From contig NZ_JAQRMY010000004.1 in NCBI RefSeq assembly GCF_028613635.1, positions 576,727-640,726 of the forward strand: DNA of 64,000 nt. The letters run 5' to 3'. Origin of the DNA: Devosia sp. ZB163 (GTDB lineage: Bacteria > Pseudomonadota > Alphaproteobacteria > Rhizobiales > Devosiaceae). Shown one piece after another: positions 16,682 through 26,460 of the stretch (within the stretch, counting starts at the first letter, position 1; every line of letters begins with the position of its first letter). The notes below the pieces were generated by a model. The model searched no databases and was not told the DNA's origin. It saw nothing but the letters and a program-made list of their open reading frames with translations. The translations under genes were made by a program, and so were the position numbers.

Positions 16682-17455
16682 TTACGCGACAAGGTTGATC
16701 GCGGTGCGGATGGGGCGGAGGTCGGGGGCGGCGAGGCGGAGGGACCAGCCGAGGTTGGAAGGGAGGCGGCTGCGGGCGGCGTAGAGGTGGGGGATCTCGG
16801 AGAGATTTGGTTCGTCGTGGCCGATGAGCAGGATGGTGCCGAAGGCGGAAAAGCCCCGGTCGAACGCGGGCGTGACCAGATGCTGGCGGTCGAGCAGGAC
16901 GATCTCGCCGTCGCGCCGGATGGTGAGTGTGTTGTCGAGTTCGCGCAGTGGGCGGGTGGTGCCTTCGGGGTCGTGGACGGTGAAGCTGTCGGTGAAAAGC
17001 AAGCTGCTGCCTGCACTTAGCTCGATGTTGGTGGTCTGCTGGTGCGATGCGTCGGGGAACAGGATGCGGGCTTCGGGCAGGTAGGTGAGACTGCTACCGC
17101 TATCGAGCGCGATGGCGAGGCGCTCGCGGCTGGTGTTGCCGGAGCGGGCACGGTGGACGGCGGTGGCGCCCTGGTAGGTGACGCGAACGGAGGTGCCCTG
17201 GCCCAGCCTCAGGTTGGTCGCCAGATTGTCACGGTCGTGAACGGGTCCTGAACTGTTCTGGACGACCACATGGGTCAGTGTTGCTGCCGCATCATCCAGC
17301 CCTTCCTGAACGGGTAATGACGGCTGGCTGAACGTCCGCATCAGCACATAGGGATAGCGGAACAGCCGGCGATCCAGCACCGTCCGGCCGTTGCGCGCGA
17401 CGAAGCCCAGGTTTAGCTGGGCGGTATCGCTTTGGGGGATGGTGACGTGCTTCAC
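16682..17455 (-). CDS. ureD: Urease accessory protein UreD
   Basis: A 257-residue UreD/UreH protein, the scaffold that binds apo-urease and with UreF and UreG delivers nickel to the active site. Features: [20 protein letters not shown], the YPYVLMRTF stretch, [20 protein letters not shown] (the canonical motif is hydrophobic-SGG-hydrophobic), [15 protein letters not shown] [25 protein letters not shown] place the start at GTG 17455 because it overlaps the ureG stop as GTGA. It is the last gene of the leftward operon. Sequence is rather divergent from classical UreD, matching the divergent UreC. Confidence 0.87.
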   Translation of the reverse strand: MKHVTIPQSDTAQLNLGFVARNGRTVLDRRLFRYPYVLMRTFSQPSLPVQEGLDDAAATLTHVVVQNSSGPVHDRDNLATNLRLGQGTSVRVTYQGATAVHRARSGNTSRERLAIALDSGSSLTYLPEARILFPDASHQQTTNIELSAGSSLLFTDSFTVHDPEGTTRPLRELDNTLTIRRDGEIVLLDRQHLVTPAFDRGFSAFGTILLIGHDEPNLSEIPHLYAARSRLPSNLGWSLRLAAPDLRPIRTAINLVA

Positions 17456-18102
17456 GCGCGGAACAGGACCTCGCGTTCGATGAGATCGACGACGGCCTCG
17501 ATGCCTTCGCCCTTGCGACAATTGGTGAGCAGCACCGGACGGCCGCTACGCACCGACTTCGCTTCCTGGTGCATGCGCTCGAGGTTGACCCCGACATGCG
17601 GAGCGAGGTCGGTCTTGTTGATGACGAGGAGGTCCGAGCGGATGACGCCGGGACCGCGCTTCCTCGGAATGTCGTCGCCACCGGCCACGTCGATGACGAA
17701 CATCCAGAAATCCGTGAGATCGCGCGAAAAGGTCGAGGCGAGATTATCGCCGCCGGACTCGAGGAGGATAAGCTCGACGCCCGGGAAGCGGCGCTCGAGC
17801 TCGTCGGCGGCCTCGATGTTGAGGGTGGGATCCTCGCGGATGACCGTGTGCGGGCAGGCGCCGGCTTCGACGGCCGAGACGCGGGCGGGATCGATCAAGC
17901 CGGAGCGGCGGACGCGCTCGGCATCCTCGGCGGTGACGAGATCGTTGGTGATGACCGCAATGTCGATGCCGCGGTTGAGGAGCGCCGGGATCAGGCGCTC
18001 GACCATGGCGGTCTTGCCCGAGCCGACCGGCCCGCCGATGCCGACGCGGGCGGCGGCAATGGGCTTCGACCCGGTTGTGGGAGTGGGGGAGAGCTGGTTC
18101 AT
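17452..18102 (-). CDS. ureG: Urease accessory GTPase UreG
   Basis: A 216-residue SIMIBI GTPase that supplies energy and nickel for urease maturation. P-loop GPVGSGKT at about 24-31, nickel-binding CPH at about 83-85 within [25 protein letters not shown], and the base-recognition motif NKTDLAP. All residues needed for a working UreG are present. The start ATG overlaps the ureC stop as ATGA (18099-18102) and its stop overlaps the ureD start. An intact UreG argues that the divergent UreC still needs a nickel (or other metal) centre. Confidence 0.95.
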   Translation of the reverse strand: MNQLSPTPTTGSKPIAAARVGIGGPVGSGKTAMVERLIPALLNRGIDIAVITNDLVTAEDAERVRRSGLIDPARVSAVEAGACPHTVIREDPTLNIEAADELERRFPGVELILLESGGDNLASTFSRDLTDFWMFVIDVAGGDDIPRKRGPGVIRSDLLVINKTDLAPHVGVNLERMHQEAKSVRSGRPVLLTNCRKGEGIEAVVDLIEREVLFRA

Positions 18103-19796
18103 CTGAGCATGTACCTCCGCATCAGCGGGACTTTCTTGACCGGTTCGCACATCAGCAGCTTGCCGTCGGCACGAACCTCGAAGGTCTGCGGGTCGACCTC
18201 GATCCAGGGCAGCAGGTCGTTGCGGACCATGTGCTTCTTGCGCAGGTGCCGCACGGACTTGATCGGCAATGTGGTCTTCTGCAGGCCGAGCGTTTCGGTG
18301 ACGCCGGCATCGATGGCGAGCTTGGACATGAAGTTGAAGCTCACCTTCTGCCTTGCCAATCCGAGCCCGCCCCACATGTGCTTCTGCACCTGCGGTTCGG
18401 CGAGGCCGAGGGAGCCGTTGCCGTCGCCCATGGCCTGCCAGGTGATGGAGCCGTTCTTGATGACGATCCAGGGCTTCACGCCGAAGGAGGCGCGCGGCCA
18501 GAGGACGAGGTCGGCGATCTTGCCGACCTCAATCGAGCCGACATGGTCGTCGATGCCGACGGCGATGGCGGGGTTGATAGTGAGTTTGGCAACATAGCGC
18601 TTCACCCGTTCGTTGTCGGCGCGGGCGGTGGTTTCCTCAGGCAGGCGGCCGATGCGCTCCTTCATCACCGAGGCGAGCTGCCAGCACTTGGCGACGTTTT
18701 CGGCGAGGCGGCCCATGCCCTGCGTGTCGGTGCCGAAGATCGAGATGGCGCCCATATCGTGGAGGAAATCCTCGGCGGCGACGGTGCCCTCGCGGACGCG
18801 GGCTTCACCGAACAGCAGGTCCTCGGGCGTGTTGTAGTTGAGGTTGTGCGCGATCATCGCCATGGGCAGGCCTTCCTCCATCGCGTACTGGGTGTACGGG
18901 TTGGTGGGGTTGGTCGATGACGGAATGACGTTGTCGTAGGAGCAGACCTTGAGCAGGTCCGGAGCGTGGCCGCCGCCGGCGCCTTCGACATGGTACATGT
19001 GGATGGTGCGGCCTTCGCAGGCGGCCATCGTGTCTTCGGCGAAAAGAAACTCGTTGATGGTGTCGGTGTGAAGGTGCACCGCGAAATCGTTGCGATCTGC
19101 GGCGATCAGCGAGCCGTCGATGACGGTGGGGGCGGCCCCCCAATCCTCATGGATCTTGATGGCGGCTGCACCTGCGGCGACGGACTCCTCCACGGCTTCG
19201 GGGCTGGTGCTGCCGCGGCCGAACAGGGCGTAGTTGACCGGCGAGCTCTCCATGCCCTGCAGCAGCAGGCCGAAGGAGCGTGTGGTGCCGGAGCCGACAT
19301 CGAGCGGGCCGGAGCCCACCAGCGTTGTGGTGCCGCCGGCGAGTGCGTGCTCGGACTGCTCGGGCGAGCCGATATGGGCGTGGCTTTCGATGGCGCCGGC
19401 GGTGACGATGAAGTTGTTGCCGCTCATCTGCTGGGTGGTCGAGCCCACCAGCATGCCCGGGGTGATGCCGGGCATGGTGTGCGGGTTGCCGGCCTTGCCG
19501 ATGCCGGCAATTCGCCCGTCCTTCAGGCCGATGTCGGCCTTGATGATGCCGGTGACGGCATCGATGATGGTGGCGCCGTAGATGACGATATCGAGGATGC
19601 CGTCACTGGGCTTGGCGTAGGGATCGATGCCTTCGCCGTCGCGCAGGTTCTTGCCGGCGCCGAGCACCAGCTCATGGCCGTAAATGGCGTAGTCGTGCTC
19701 GATCTCGACGAGCAGTTCGGTGTCGCCGAGGCGGATAAGGTCGCCCTTGGTCGGGCCGTAGAGCCGGGCGTATGCCTCGCGGGATAGTCTCGACAT
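18099..19796 (-). CDS. ureC: Divergent urease alpha subunit UreC
   Basis: A 565-residue metal-dependent amidohydrolase of the urease alpha family. Metal ligands are all there: His139 and His141 (SHAHIG), carbamylated Lys214 and His216 (IKIHEDWG), His243 (HTDTINE), His269 ([13 protein letters not shown]) and Asp357 (GTDTQGMGR). The catalytic flap His317 and Arg333 are kept. Unusual: the flap cysteine is Ala316; the canonical HIHxICPQ is HAHIGSPEQ; the GTxATTCTPGPW loop that helps hold urea is replaced and about eight residues shorter; and the Ala that contacts the substrate in DSQAMGR is Gly360. The start ATG at 19796 lies five bases after ureAB. The fold and maturation genes are those of urease, but urea as substrate is doubtful. 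Confidence 0.92.
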   Translation of the reverse strand: MSRLSREAYARLYGPTKGDLIRLGDTELLVEIEHDYAIYGHELVLGAGKNLRDGEGIDPYAKPSDGILDIVIYGATIIDAVTGIIKADIGLKDGRIAGIGKAGNPHTMPGITPGMLVGSTTQQMSGNNFIVTAGAIESHAHIGSPEQSEHALAGGTTTLVGSGPLDVGSGTTRSFGLLLQGMESSPVNYALFGRGSTSPEAVEESVAAGAAAIKIHEDWGAAPTVIDGSLIAADRNDFAVHLHTDTINEFLFAEDTMAACEGRTIHMYHVEGAGGGHAPDLLKVCSYDNVIPSSTNPTNPYTQYAMEEGLPMAMIAHNLNYNTPEDLLFGEARVREGTVAAEDFLHDMGAISIFGTDTQGMGRLAENVAKCWQLASVMKERIGRLPEETTARADNERVKRYVAKLTINPAIAVGIDDHVGSIEVGKIADLVLWPRASFGVKPWIVIKNGSITWQAMGDGNGSLGLAEPQVQKHMWGGLGLARQKVSFNFMSKLAIDAGVTETLGLQKTTLPIKSVRHLRKKHMVRNDLLPWIEVDPQTFEVRADGKLLMCEPVKKVPLMRRYMLR

Positions 19797-19801
19797 GTGG
19801 C

Positions 19802-20497
19802 TCAGGCTCCTTTGTAACCGCGGGCTTGGGCCAGCTCGAGACCGCGCGCCTTGGCGCCTTCGGCTTCGAGCGGGCCATTCACGAGGCCGGCCTGGCCCTG
19901 GACGATGCGATTGCCGGCGATGGGGACAAGGCGAACCGATTGCGGCACGCCGGGCTCGAAGCGGACGCCCATGCCGGCCGGGCGATCGAGCTTGAACCCC
20001 CAGGTCGCGGCACGATCGAAATCGAGGGCGCGGTTGGATTCGAAGAAGTGCGTATGGCTGCGGACCTGGATGTCGCGGTCGCCGGTATTGGTGACATCGA
20101 CGGTGACGCTTTCGCCGTCCTCGAAAAACTCGATCTCGCCTTCCGGCGTGAAGACCTGGCCCGGATAGGTGGTCTCGAGCAGCGGCAGGTTGCCGATGGC
20201 GATCGGCTCGAACAGAACAAGAAGCTTGGTGCCCTCGGCGAAGGCGCACTCGATGTAGATCATCGGCGTCATTTCGGCGACGCCGGGCTCGACGTCGTCG
20301 GTGGTGAGCAGCCGGCTCGCCATGTCGCGAATCTCGGCATAGGGCATGTCGCGGCGGGCGGCGAGCATGACCTCGTCGGTGATCAGCGCCACAGCTTCGG
20401 GATGGCTGAGGCGGATGCCGAGCTTCTGGTTGCGCCGCGCCATTTCGGCGGCGGTGAAGATCGTCAGGCGATCCATCTCGGTGGGCGTGAGGTTCAC
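19802..20497 (-). CDS. ureAB: Fused urease gamma-beta subunit UreAB
   Basis: A 231-residue fusion of the two small urease subunits, as in Helicobacter UreA. Residues 1-100 are gamma (MNLTPTEMDRLTIFTAAEMA, HPEAVALITDEVM, MTPMIYIECAFAEGTKLLV). Residues about 110-215 are beta (VDVTNTGDRDIQVRSHTHFF, SNRALDFDRAATWGFKLDRP, AGMGVRFEPG). They assemble around UreC into a trimer or higher oligomer. The C-terminal tail beyond the beta domain is short. The gene lies directly before ureC and 20 bases after ureF. Fusion is known in some ureases, so it is not strange alone, but with the divergent UreC it marks a subfamily. Confidence 0.93.
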   Translation of the reverse strand: MNLTPTEMDRLTIFTAAEMARRNQKLGIRLSHPEAVALITDEVMLAARRDMPYAEIRDMASRLLTTDDVEPGVAEMTPMIYIECAFAEGTKLLVLFEPIAIGNLPLLETTYPGQVFTPEGEIEFFEDGESVTVDVTNTGDRDIQVRSHTHFFESNRALDFDRAATWGFKLDRPAGMGVRFEPGVPQSVRLVPIAGNRIVQGQAGLVNGPLEAEGAKARGLELAQARGYKGA

Positions 20498-20517
20498 TAT
20501 CTACTCCTGACGCGTGG

Positions 20518-21195
20518 TTAGGTGGCGAACATGCGGACGTGGCGGGACGGGCCGCGGGCGACGGCGATGTCGATCAGCGGGGTGAAACTTGAGGGAACGG
20601 CATCGGCGTCCGGGACCTCGGCGAGGACTTCGGACAGCACGGAGCGGGCATTGACGAGTGAGCGCTGGCCTTCGATATGGCCGATGATGCCCAGACGAGT
20701 AGCGGCGGAGACGAGGCCGGTGACGAGCGTCCAGCCCGAGACGAGTTCCGCCGCTTCAAGCGTGAGCCCGGCATCGCGCCAGGCTACGGCCTGGACGACC
20801 GGTAGGTGCCCGAGGCGGGGGTCGGCTGAGACCATCTGGCGATAGGTGATGGCGAGCGGGCCGCCGAGCTTGACGGCGACGCCAAGCAGGGCCCTGCCGG
20901 CGCGATGCGAGCCTTCGCGCATCTCGGCGGCGAGGGTGGAGGCTTCAGCAAGCCGGTCTGTGGCGGCAACGGCTTCGAGGTCCGGGGAAAACCAGGCGCG
21001 GCGCAGGAGGACGCGGTCCATCGTCTGCCAGCGGTGGACGAGATGGTCGGCGATGAACCGGTCGAGATGTTCGACGGTCTCGAGCATGCCGTCGGCGGCA
21101 AGTCCCTCGATGCCCCAGGAGAAGGCGAAGCCACCGGCCGGGAAGGCGCTGTCGCCGTACTGGAGCAGGGCGAGCGCGGCGGCTGGATCAAACAT
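20518..21195 (-). CDS. ureF: Urease accessory protein UreF
   Basis: A 225-residue all-helical UreF, partner of UreD and regulator of UreG GTPase activity. Recognised from ALLQYGDSAFPAGGFAFSWG at residues 8-27 (canonical L(Q)xxDSxxPxGxFxxSxG), followed by EGLAADGML, and the C-terminal region with SARSVLSEV-type NARSVLSEVLAEVPDADAVP. The ATG at 21195 overlaps the ureE coding end by eight bases. Genes before and after are all urease maturation or structural genes. Confidence 0.92.
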   Translation of the reverse strand: MFDPAAALALLQYGDSAFPAGGFAFSWGIEGLAADGMLETVEHLDRFIADHLVHRWQTMDRVLLRRAWFSPDLEAVAATDRLAEASTLAAEMREGSHRAGRALLGVAVKLGGPLAITYRQMVSADPRLGHLPVVQAVAWRDAGLTLEAAELVSGWTLVTGLVSAATRLGIIGHIEGQRSLVNARSVLSEVLAEVPDADAVPSSFTPLIDIAVARGPSRHVRMFAT

Positions 21196-21637
21196 CCGCC
21201 AGTTCCTCAACTTCGCCCGAGTCCAGAAGGGGCAGAATACGGGCGCGGTAGGTGTGCAGCGGGGCGTCGAGCAGCACGTGCAGGACGTCGCCTTCGAAGC
21301 GGACACGCCAGTGGAGGTTGCCGGCGTTCCAGCCGAGCTTCAGCGACGCGGCCTGGTCGACTGGCTTGAGGCGCCAGATTTCCTGTTCGCCGAAGCGGGC
21401 AATGATAGCGCGCTCCGGATCGAGGAAGAGGACGGCGCCATCGACGAGGTCCTCGTCGCGGTCGAGGCTGACGGCGCAGTCGGTGCCGCGATCGGTGGTG
21501 AGGCGGAAACGCTTGCGGCCGGCATCGGAGGGCGGAACGAACAGCAGTTCTATCCCGTCCTTGTGCTCGAGTTCGTGGATGAGGCCGGCATAGGCTGCAT
21601 CCGCGGCCGTGCCGATGATGCCGTGTAGCCGCAGCAT
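21188..21637 (-). CDS. ureE: Urease accessory protein UreE
   Basis: A 149-residue UreE metallochaperone. The N-terminal peptide-binding domain includes RKRFRLTTDRGTDCAVSLDR and the second domain LGWNAGNLHWRVRFEGDVLH. There the usual metal-site histidine (GNRHxP in classical UreE) has the form GNLHWRV. The C-terminal part lacks the His-rich tail seen in some species. It probably hands nickel to UreG. It lies 11 bases after the asparaginase-like gene in the same transcription unit, joining the hydrolase genes to the urease genes. Confidence 0.87.
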   Translation of the reverse strand: MLRLHGIIGTAADAAYAGLIHELEHKDGIELLFVPPSDAGRKRFRLTTDRGTDCAVSLDRDEDLVDGAVLFLDPERAIIARFGEQEIWRLKPVDQAASLKLGWNAGNLHWRVRFEGDVLHVLLDAPLHTYRARILPLLDSGEVEELADV

Positions 21638-21648
21638 GATCGTCTCCG

Positions 21649-23319
21649 TCAGTGCGTGTGGAACACGGCCTGGTACTTGGCCAGGGCGGCCTTGAGCGCG
21701 TCGAACTCGGCTGCCGTGGGGTTGACGGGATCGGCCGCGACGGGCAGGGCGCCGAACTTCATCAGGCAGGCCATGAGCAGCAGGCGCGCCTTGGTGGAGG
21801 TGAGGTTGCTGCCGGCGATGGTGTAGGGCTCGGGATCCGCAAAGCCCTCGGGATAGCCTCGGCCGACACGGACGACCGGCAGGCCCATGAAACTGGCCCG
21901 CCGAAGCATATGGGCCCGAACTTCCGAAGTGATGTTGCCGTACGGGACGAGGCCTTCGATGACGAAGCCGCCGAGGCGCTTGCCGCTCAGCTTGTGCTTG
22001 ATCATGAAATCGAGGTCGCCCTCGGCTTCCGGATCATCGCCGAAGGTATCGGCGAAGTAGCCGCCTTCCTTGAGGATCGAGACCGACGGGACGGCATCGG
22101 CGAGCAGCTTGCCCACGCCGTTCTTGATCGGCACGGTCCAGGTGGTGGCCTTGCCGTCGACGAGCCTGGTGCCGGTGACGGAGTTGGGGAGCCTGGTGAT
22201 GTTCACATCCGAAGCGGAGGTGTGCTTGTAGGCCGGCACGTACATCATGTACGGCGCGCCCATATGCGTGACCTGCCCGAGGATGCCGCCATGGCCGCCG
22301 GTGGCAACGTAGCCGCCGGGGCGGGCATCGACCTTGGCCACTTCGCGGGCGGCGAAGAACTGCTGCTCCTGGATGACGACGGTGCCGGCGCGATTGCCGC
22401 CCTTGCCGTCCTTCCAGATGCCGCTCTCGATATAGGTAACGCTATCGACGATGTTGGCCGGGCCGTCGTTGGAGATCTGGCCCTGCGGGCGCTGGGCGGC
22501 GTTGCAGGCAATGGGTTTGTCGGTGTCGATCAGGAGGTTGAACCAGTAGGCCGTTTCCTCGATCTGGGGGGAGCCTTGCGTCCAGATGGCGCCGTCATAC
22601 TCGCCTGAGGACATGATCGCCTGGACATCGTTGGTGATCTTGGCGAGCACGGGGCGCGGCGGTGATTTCGCCAGGTGCCATGGCTTGTAGGCGAAGAACT
22701 GGTGGCCCATGGCCTCGACGGGCGTGTCGCCGTCGCCGATATCGGCGCGCTTGTCGTTGGCGAGGCCCTTGGTGAAGCCGCCGGGCGGGGCGACGCGGTA
22801 GAAGTCGACCTCGGCGCGGCCGCTGATCTGGTTCACCTTGCCATTGGCATCGATCGACAGGCGGTCGATCTCCTCGAAGCTGCGCGAGCCATCGGGGAAG
22901 AAGCCCTGGCGGGACTTGGGGCTGCCGAAGTAGGTGGCTTCCTCTTCCCAGGCTGAGCCGTCGGCCTGCAGGGCCATGTAGGGCAGGGGATAGAGGCCGT
23001 CCTCAGGCTTCAGTTCGATCTCGTAGACCGGCTTGTCGGTGTCGGCGGTCTGGGTCTTCGAGAGGCTGCCATCGGCGGTGAGGTATCCATCCGGCGCGGC
23101 GTAGAGCTCGGCGCTGTCGGCTTCGAGCGGGTGAGCCGAGAACTGCTCGACATAGACCTTCACCGGCGCGGCGAGGCGCTGGGCGCGGAGCGGGTCGAAA
23201 CCACCGGGGATCGGTGGCAGGCCGGCTTTGGCGCGGGCCTTGTTCGAGGTGACGAGGGGCGGGGTGTTCTGGATGGTGGCCGTGGGACCGGCCATGTGGG
23301 CGATACGGATCTTGGTCAT
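21649..23319 (-). CDS. Asparaginase-fold protein with altered catalytic motif
   Basis: A 556-residue cytoplasmic protein. Its middle matches type I/II asparaginase: IEETAYWFNLLIDTDKPIAC, then AAQRPQGQISNDGPANIVDS, then VIQEQQFFAAREVAKVDA. The classical TGTDTMEETA segment, with catalytic Thr and Asp, reads TQGSPQIEETA here, so the Thr-Asp pair is Ser-Pro. The protein is about 200 residues longer than usual asparaginases, with extra N-terminal and central segments. No signal peptide. The start ATG at 23319 overlaps the formamidase-like stop as ATGA. In this operon it is likely to act on an amide, or a related C-N bond, from the imported substrate. The reaction is unknown. Confidence 0.75.
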   Translation of the reverse strand: MTKIRIAHMAGPTATIQNTPPLVTSNKARAKAGLPPIPGGFDPLRAQRLAAPVKVYVEQFSAHPLEADSAELYAAPDGYLTADGSLSKTQTADTDKPVYEIELKPEDGLYPLPYMALQADGSAWEEEATYFGSPKSRQGFFPDGSRSFEEIDRLSIDANGKVNQISGRAEVDFYRVAPPGGFTKGLANDKRADIGDGDTPVEAMGHQFFAYKPWHLAKSPPRPVLAKITNDVQAIMSSGEYDGAIWTQGSPQIEETAYWFNLLIDTDKPIACNAAQRPQGQISNDGPANIVDSVTYIESGIWKDGKGGNRAGTVVIQEQQFFAAREVAKVDARPGGYVATGGHGGILGQVTHMGAPYMMYVPAYKHTSASDVNITRLPNSVTGTRLVDGKATTWTVPIKNGVGKLLADAVPSVSILKEGGYFADTFGDDPEAEGDLDFMIKHKLSGKRLGGFVIEGLVPYGNITSEVRAHMLRRASFMGLPVVRVGRGYPEGFADPEPYTIAGSNLTSTKARLLLMACLMKFGALPVAADPVNPTAAEFDALKAALAKYQAVFHTH

Positions 23320-24254
23320 TTCGCGAAGTTCTTCTTGTCCATCATCATGTGCACACCCTTGTTGCCGTTGACGGTCTGGGTGATGTGGAGGTCGCCGGCG
23401 AGGCTGCAGAGCATGTAGGCGTCGGCATGCGAGAGGCCGGATTTCTCGCCCAGCAGCGCGATCATCTCGCGCAGGGCAGTGATGGCGCACTGGTCGAGAT
23501 CGGGGTCCATGCCCATCGTGATGTGGTGGGTGGCGGTCTCGGCGCGCGGCCAGGTGAAGGTGAGGTCGTCGCGGACGATGAACTCGAACGTGCCGCGCAA
23601 AGCCGTCTCGATGGCGGTGACGTTCACCTCGCCGTCGCCCTGGCAGCCGTGGCCGTCGCCGCAGCTGAACAGGCCGCCTTCGGTGAAGACGGGGATGTAG
23701 AGGGTGGAGCCAGCGGTCAACTCCTTGTTGTCGAGGTTGCCGCACATCGACTGCGGGGCAATCGAGGAAATGCGGTTCCAGCCCTTGGGCGGCGCGAGGC
23801 CCATGACGCCGAAGAAGGGCCTCAGGGGCAGCTCGAGGCCCCAGGGCAAGATCCCGACCTGCTTTTCCAGGTCGATCGGGATGTTGTTGTAGACCATCTC
23901 GTCATAGTCGTGCGGCAGGGTGCCGAGCTTGGGGACGATGATGTTGAAGCCCCAGTCCTGGATGACCGAGACGTCCTTGATGCGGACTTCCAGCACGTTG
24001 CCGGGCTTGGCGCCTTCGACATAGACCGGGCCGGTGAGGATGTGCGGGCCCTCGGGTTTGAGGCCGGCGAAGATGTCGTCGAGCGCGGGCGGGACGTGGA
24101 ACTTGTCGCGGTCCGGCACGACGTTCGGCGTGCCGGTGACGGTGTCGATGGTGACAGTGTCGCCGCTCCTGACGACGAGCGCCGGCTTCTGCGTGGCGTC
24201 GAAATAGCCCCAGTGGCAAGTCTCTACGCTTGGGAGGAGGTGGTGTTCGGCCAT
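23316..24254 (-). CDS. Acetamidase/formamidase (FmdA/AmdA) family hydrolase
   Basis: A 312-residue member of the FmdA_AmdA family of metal-dependent amidases that release ammonia from formamide or acetamide. Features: VETCHWGYFDATQKPALVV with the typical HWG, the loop GPVYVEGAKPGNVLEVRIKD, PFFGVMGLAPP, and the core metal-site region GLFSCGDGHGCQGDGEVNVT. The last has the conserved GDxHAxQGDGE form with His-Gly in place of His-Ala. It is transcribed directly after the two transporter ATPase genes and overlaps the asparaginase-like gene. Substrate is probably a small amide freed from, or identical to, the imported solute. Confidence 0.9.
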   Translation of the reverse strand: MAEHHLLPSVETCHWGYFDATQKPALVVRSGDTVTIDTVTGTPNVVPDRDKFHVPPALDDIFAGLKPEGPHILTGPVYVEGAKPGNVLEVRIKDVSVIQDWGFNIIVPKLGTLPHDYDEMVYNNIPIDLEKQVGILPWGLELPLRPFFGVMGLAPPKGWNRISSIAPQSMCGNLDNKELTAGSTLYIPVFTEGGLFSCGDGHGCQGDGEVNVTAIETALRGTFEFIVRDDLTFTWPRAETATHHITMGMDPDLDQCAITALREMIALLGEKSGLSHADAYMLCSLAGDLHITQTVNGNKGVHMMMDKKNFAK

Positions 24255-24265
24255 GTTGGTCTCAA

Positions 24266-25339
24266 TCAGGCGAGGGCGGGAGCGGCCGGGATGCCGGGCT
24301 CGAAGGCGAGGAGGCCGCGAACGACGTTGACCTTGGCGCAGCGGGCCATGTGGCCGCGGCCGTCGGTGACCTCGTCGGGCATGGTTTCGAAACAGTCGGG
24401 GCCGGCATACCTGCAGCGTGGCGCGAAGCTGCAGCCGTCGGGCAGGGCGCGCAGGTCCGGCGGGGTGCCGGCGATGGTCTCGAGCTGGGCGCCCTTTTTC
24501 TGGTCCTTGATGGTCGAGGACAGCATGGCCCGGGTGTAGGGATGCTCGGGATGCATCAGCACGTCGCGGGCGTTGCCATATTCGATGATGCGGCCGGCAT
24601 ACATGACGGCGACCTTGTCTGCGATTTGGGCGGCGACGCCGAGATCGTGGGTGACGAAGATCATCGACATGCCCATCTCGCGCTGCAGCTTGCGGAGCAG
24701 GACGAGGACCTGGATCTGCACCGATGCATCGAGGGCGGTGGTGGGCTCGTCCGCGAGGAGGAGCGAGGGACGGCAGCTCAGCGCGACCGCGATCATCGCG
24801 CGCTGACGCAGTCCGCCCGAGAGCTCGTGCGGGTAGGCCTTCAGCCGCCGCTCGGGCGAGGGGACACGGACCAGTTCGAGCAGCTCGAGGGCGCGCTTCC
24901 AGCCGGCGTCGCGGTCGACCTTTTCATGTCGCATCACCGTTTCGGCGATCTGGTCGCCGATGGTGTACAGCGGGTCGAGCGCGGTCATCGGCTCCTGGAA
25001 GATCATCGAGACGGTCGAGCCGCGCAGTTCCGACATCTGCTTGTCGGTGGCGGTCATGATGTCGTGCTCGCCGATCTTCATCTCGCCGGTGATGCGGGTA
25101 CGCTTTTTGGGATGGAGCTGCATCAGCGAGCGCATCATCACCGACTTGCCCGAGCCGGATTCACCGATGACGCAGAGCACTTCGCCTTTCTTCAGCTCGA
25201 AGGAGACGCCGTTGACCGCCTTCACCGTGGCTTCGCGGGAGACGAAGCGGACCTGCAGGTCCTTCACCTTCACGTAGGCGTCGGGCTTTTCGTTCTGGGC
25301 TTCGACCTGGGACAGGTCGGGGGAGCGCATCTCGTTCAT
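24266..25339 (-). CDS. Peptide-type ABC transporter ATP-binding protein (DppD/OppD-like)
   Basis: A 357-residue ATPase. Walker A GESGSGKSV, Q-loop MIFQEPMTALDPL, signature LSGGLRQR, Walker B LLADEPTTALD, switch His in FVTHDLGV. The C-terminal oligopeptide-transporter domain has the Cys cluster FAPRCRYAGPDCF that may hold an iron-sulfur cluster. The start ATG at 25339 overlaps the partner ATPase stop as ATGA. With the second ATPase it drives import of a peptide- or amide-like solute for the downstream hydrolases. Confidence 0.93.
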   Translation of the reverse strand: MNEMRSPDLSQVEAQNEKPDAYVKVKDLQVRFVSREATVKAVNGVSFELKKGEVLCVIGESGSGKSVMMRSLMQLHPKKRTRITGEMKIGEHDIMTATDKQMSELRGSTVSMIFQEPMTALDPLYTIGDQIAETVMRHEKVDRDAGWKRALELLELVRVPSPERRLKAYPHELSGGLRQRAMIAVALSCRPSLLLADEPTTALDASVQIQVLVLLRKLQREMGMSMIFVTHDLGVAAQIADKVAVMYAGRIIEYGNARDVLMHPEHPYTRAMLSSTIKDQKKGAQLETIAGTPPDLRALPDGCSFAPRCRYAGPDCFETMPDEVTDGRGHMARCAKVNVVRGLLAFEPGIPAAPALA

Positions 25340-26445
25340 CTCGTCTCTCCTTGCCAGAGCGGGAGTGGCCGGCTGTCGGGATTGGGTGCCTTGGAGTGGC
25401 CGGAGCCGGCATGGACCATGTGGCAGGCGGCCAGGTGCTCGCCTGGGTCGGCGCGCAACGTGTCGCCGAGGGACGGCATCTTCGACATGCACACGTCCTC
25501 GACATAGGGACAGCGGGTGTGGAAGCGGCAGCCCGAGGGCGGGTTCACCGGATTGGGCGGATCACCAGCGAGCGGCGCGGACTCGACCCGCTCGTCCGGA
25601 TCCATGCTAAGCTGGCAGGCCAGCAGCGCCGCCGTGTAGGGATGCATGGGGTTGCTGTAGATGTCGTCGACAGGCCCGATCTCAACGACCTGGCCGAGAT
25701 ACATCACCAGCACGCGGTCCGAGATGTATTTCACCACGTGCAGGTCGTGCGAGATGAAGATGTAGGTGAGGTTGAGTTGCTCCTTGAGGTCGCCGAGCAG
25801 GTTCAGCACCTGCGCTTCGACCGACTTGTCGAGGGCCGACACGGCCTCGTCGAGGATGAGCAGGCGTGGGTCCAGCGCCAGCGCGCGGGCGATGTTGACG
25901 CGCTGCTTCTGGCCACCGGAAAGCTCGTGCGGATAGCGCTGGCCGAAGCGCTCGGCCTTGAGGCCGACCTTCTCGAGCAGCGCCCGAGCCTGTTCCTTGG
26001 CCGCCTTTTCCCTGGTGCCCTGGACCTTGGGGCCGTAGGCGATCGAAGCCTCGATCGGAAGGCGCGGGTTTAGCGACGAATAGCTGTCCTGGAACACCAT
26101 CTGCAGCGAACGGCGGAGGCCGTCGAGCGAGGTGCCGGTCTTTTCGCCGACCGGGTCGCCGTCGAGAACGAGGTGCCCCTCATCCTTCTCGATGAGGTAC
26201 ATCAAGAGGCGCGCCAGGGTGGACTTGCCGCAGCCGCTTTCGCCCACGATGCCGAGCGTTTCGCCCTTCAGCACGTAGAACGAGATGTCGTCGACGGCCT
26301 TCACCTCGGCGACCTTCTTGTTGAGCAGGCCGGCACGGATCGGGAAGTACTTCTTGATGTTCTCGACGATCAGCATCGGCTGGGCCGGACCGCCACGGTC
26401 ACGCGGATCCGGAGAGGTCGGGGCGGTTTCGATCACGTCTGTCAT
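25336..26445 (-). CDS. Peptide-type ABC transporter ATP-binding protein (DppF/OppF-like)
   Basis: A 369-residue ATPase. A 25-residue acidic, Pro-rich lead precedes the domain. Walker [11 protein letters not shown]-loop [13 protein letters not shown], signature LSGGQKQR, Walker [13 protein letters not shown], switch His in FISHDLHVV, and a C-terminal [11 protein letters not shown] cysteine cluster. Usual length for OppF-type subunits. Follows the permease gene by 15 bases and overlaps the next ATPase gene. Confidence 0.93.
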   Translation of the reverse strand: MTDVIETAPTSPDPRDRGGPAQPMLIVENIKKYFPIRAGLLNKKVAEVKAVDDISFYVLKGETLGIVGESGCGKSTLARLLMYLIEKDEGHLVLDGDPVGEKTGTSLDGLRRSLQMVFQDSYSSLNPRLPIEASIAYGPKVQGTREKAAKEQARALLEKVGLKAERFGQRYPHELSGGQKQRVNIARALALDPRLLILDEAVSALDKSVEAQVLNLLGDLKEQLNLTYIFISHDLHVVKYISDRVLVMYLGQVVEIGPVDDIYSNPMHPYTAALLACQLSMDPDERVESAPLAGDPPNPVNPPSGCRFHTRCPYVEDVCMSKMPSLGDTLRADPGEHLAACHMVHAGSGHSKAPNPDSRPLPLWQGETR

Positions 26446-26460
26446 GGTGCAGGTCTCCCG

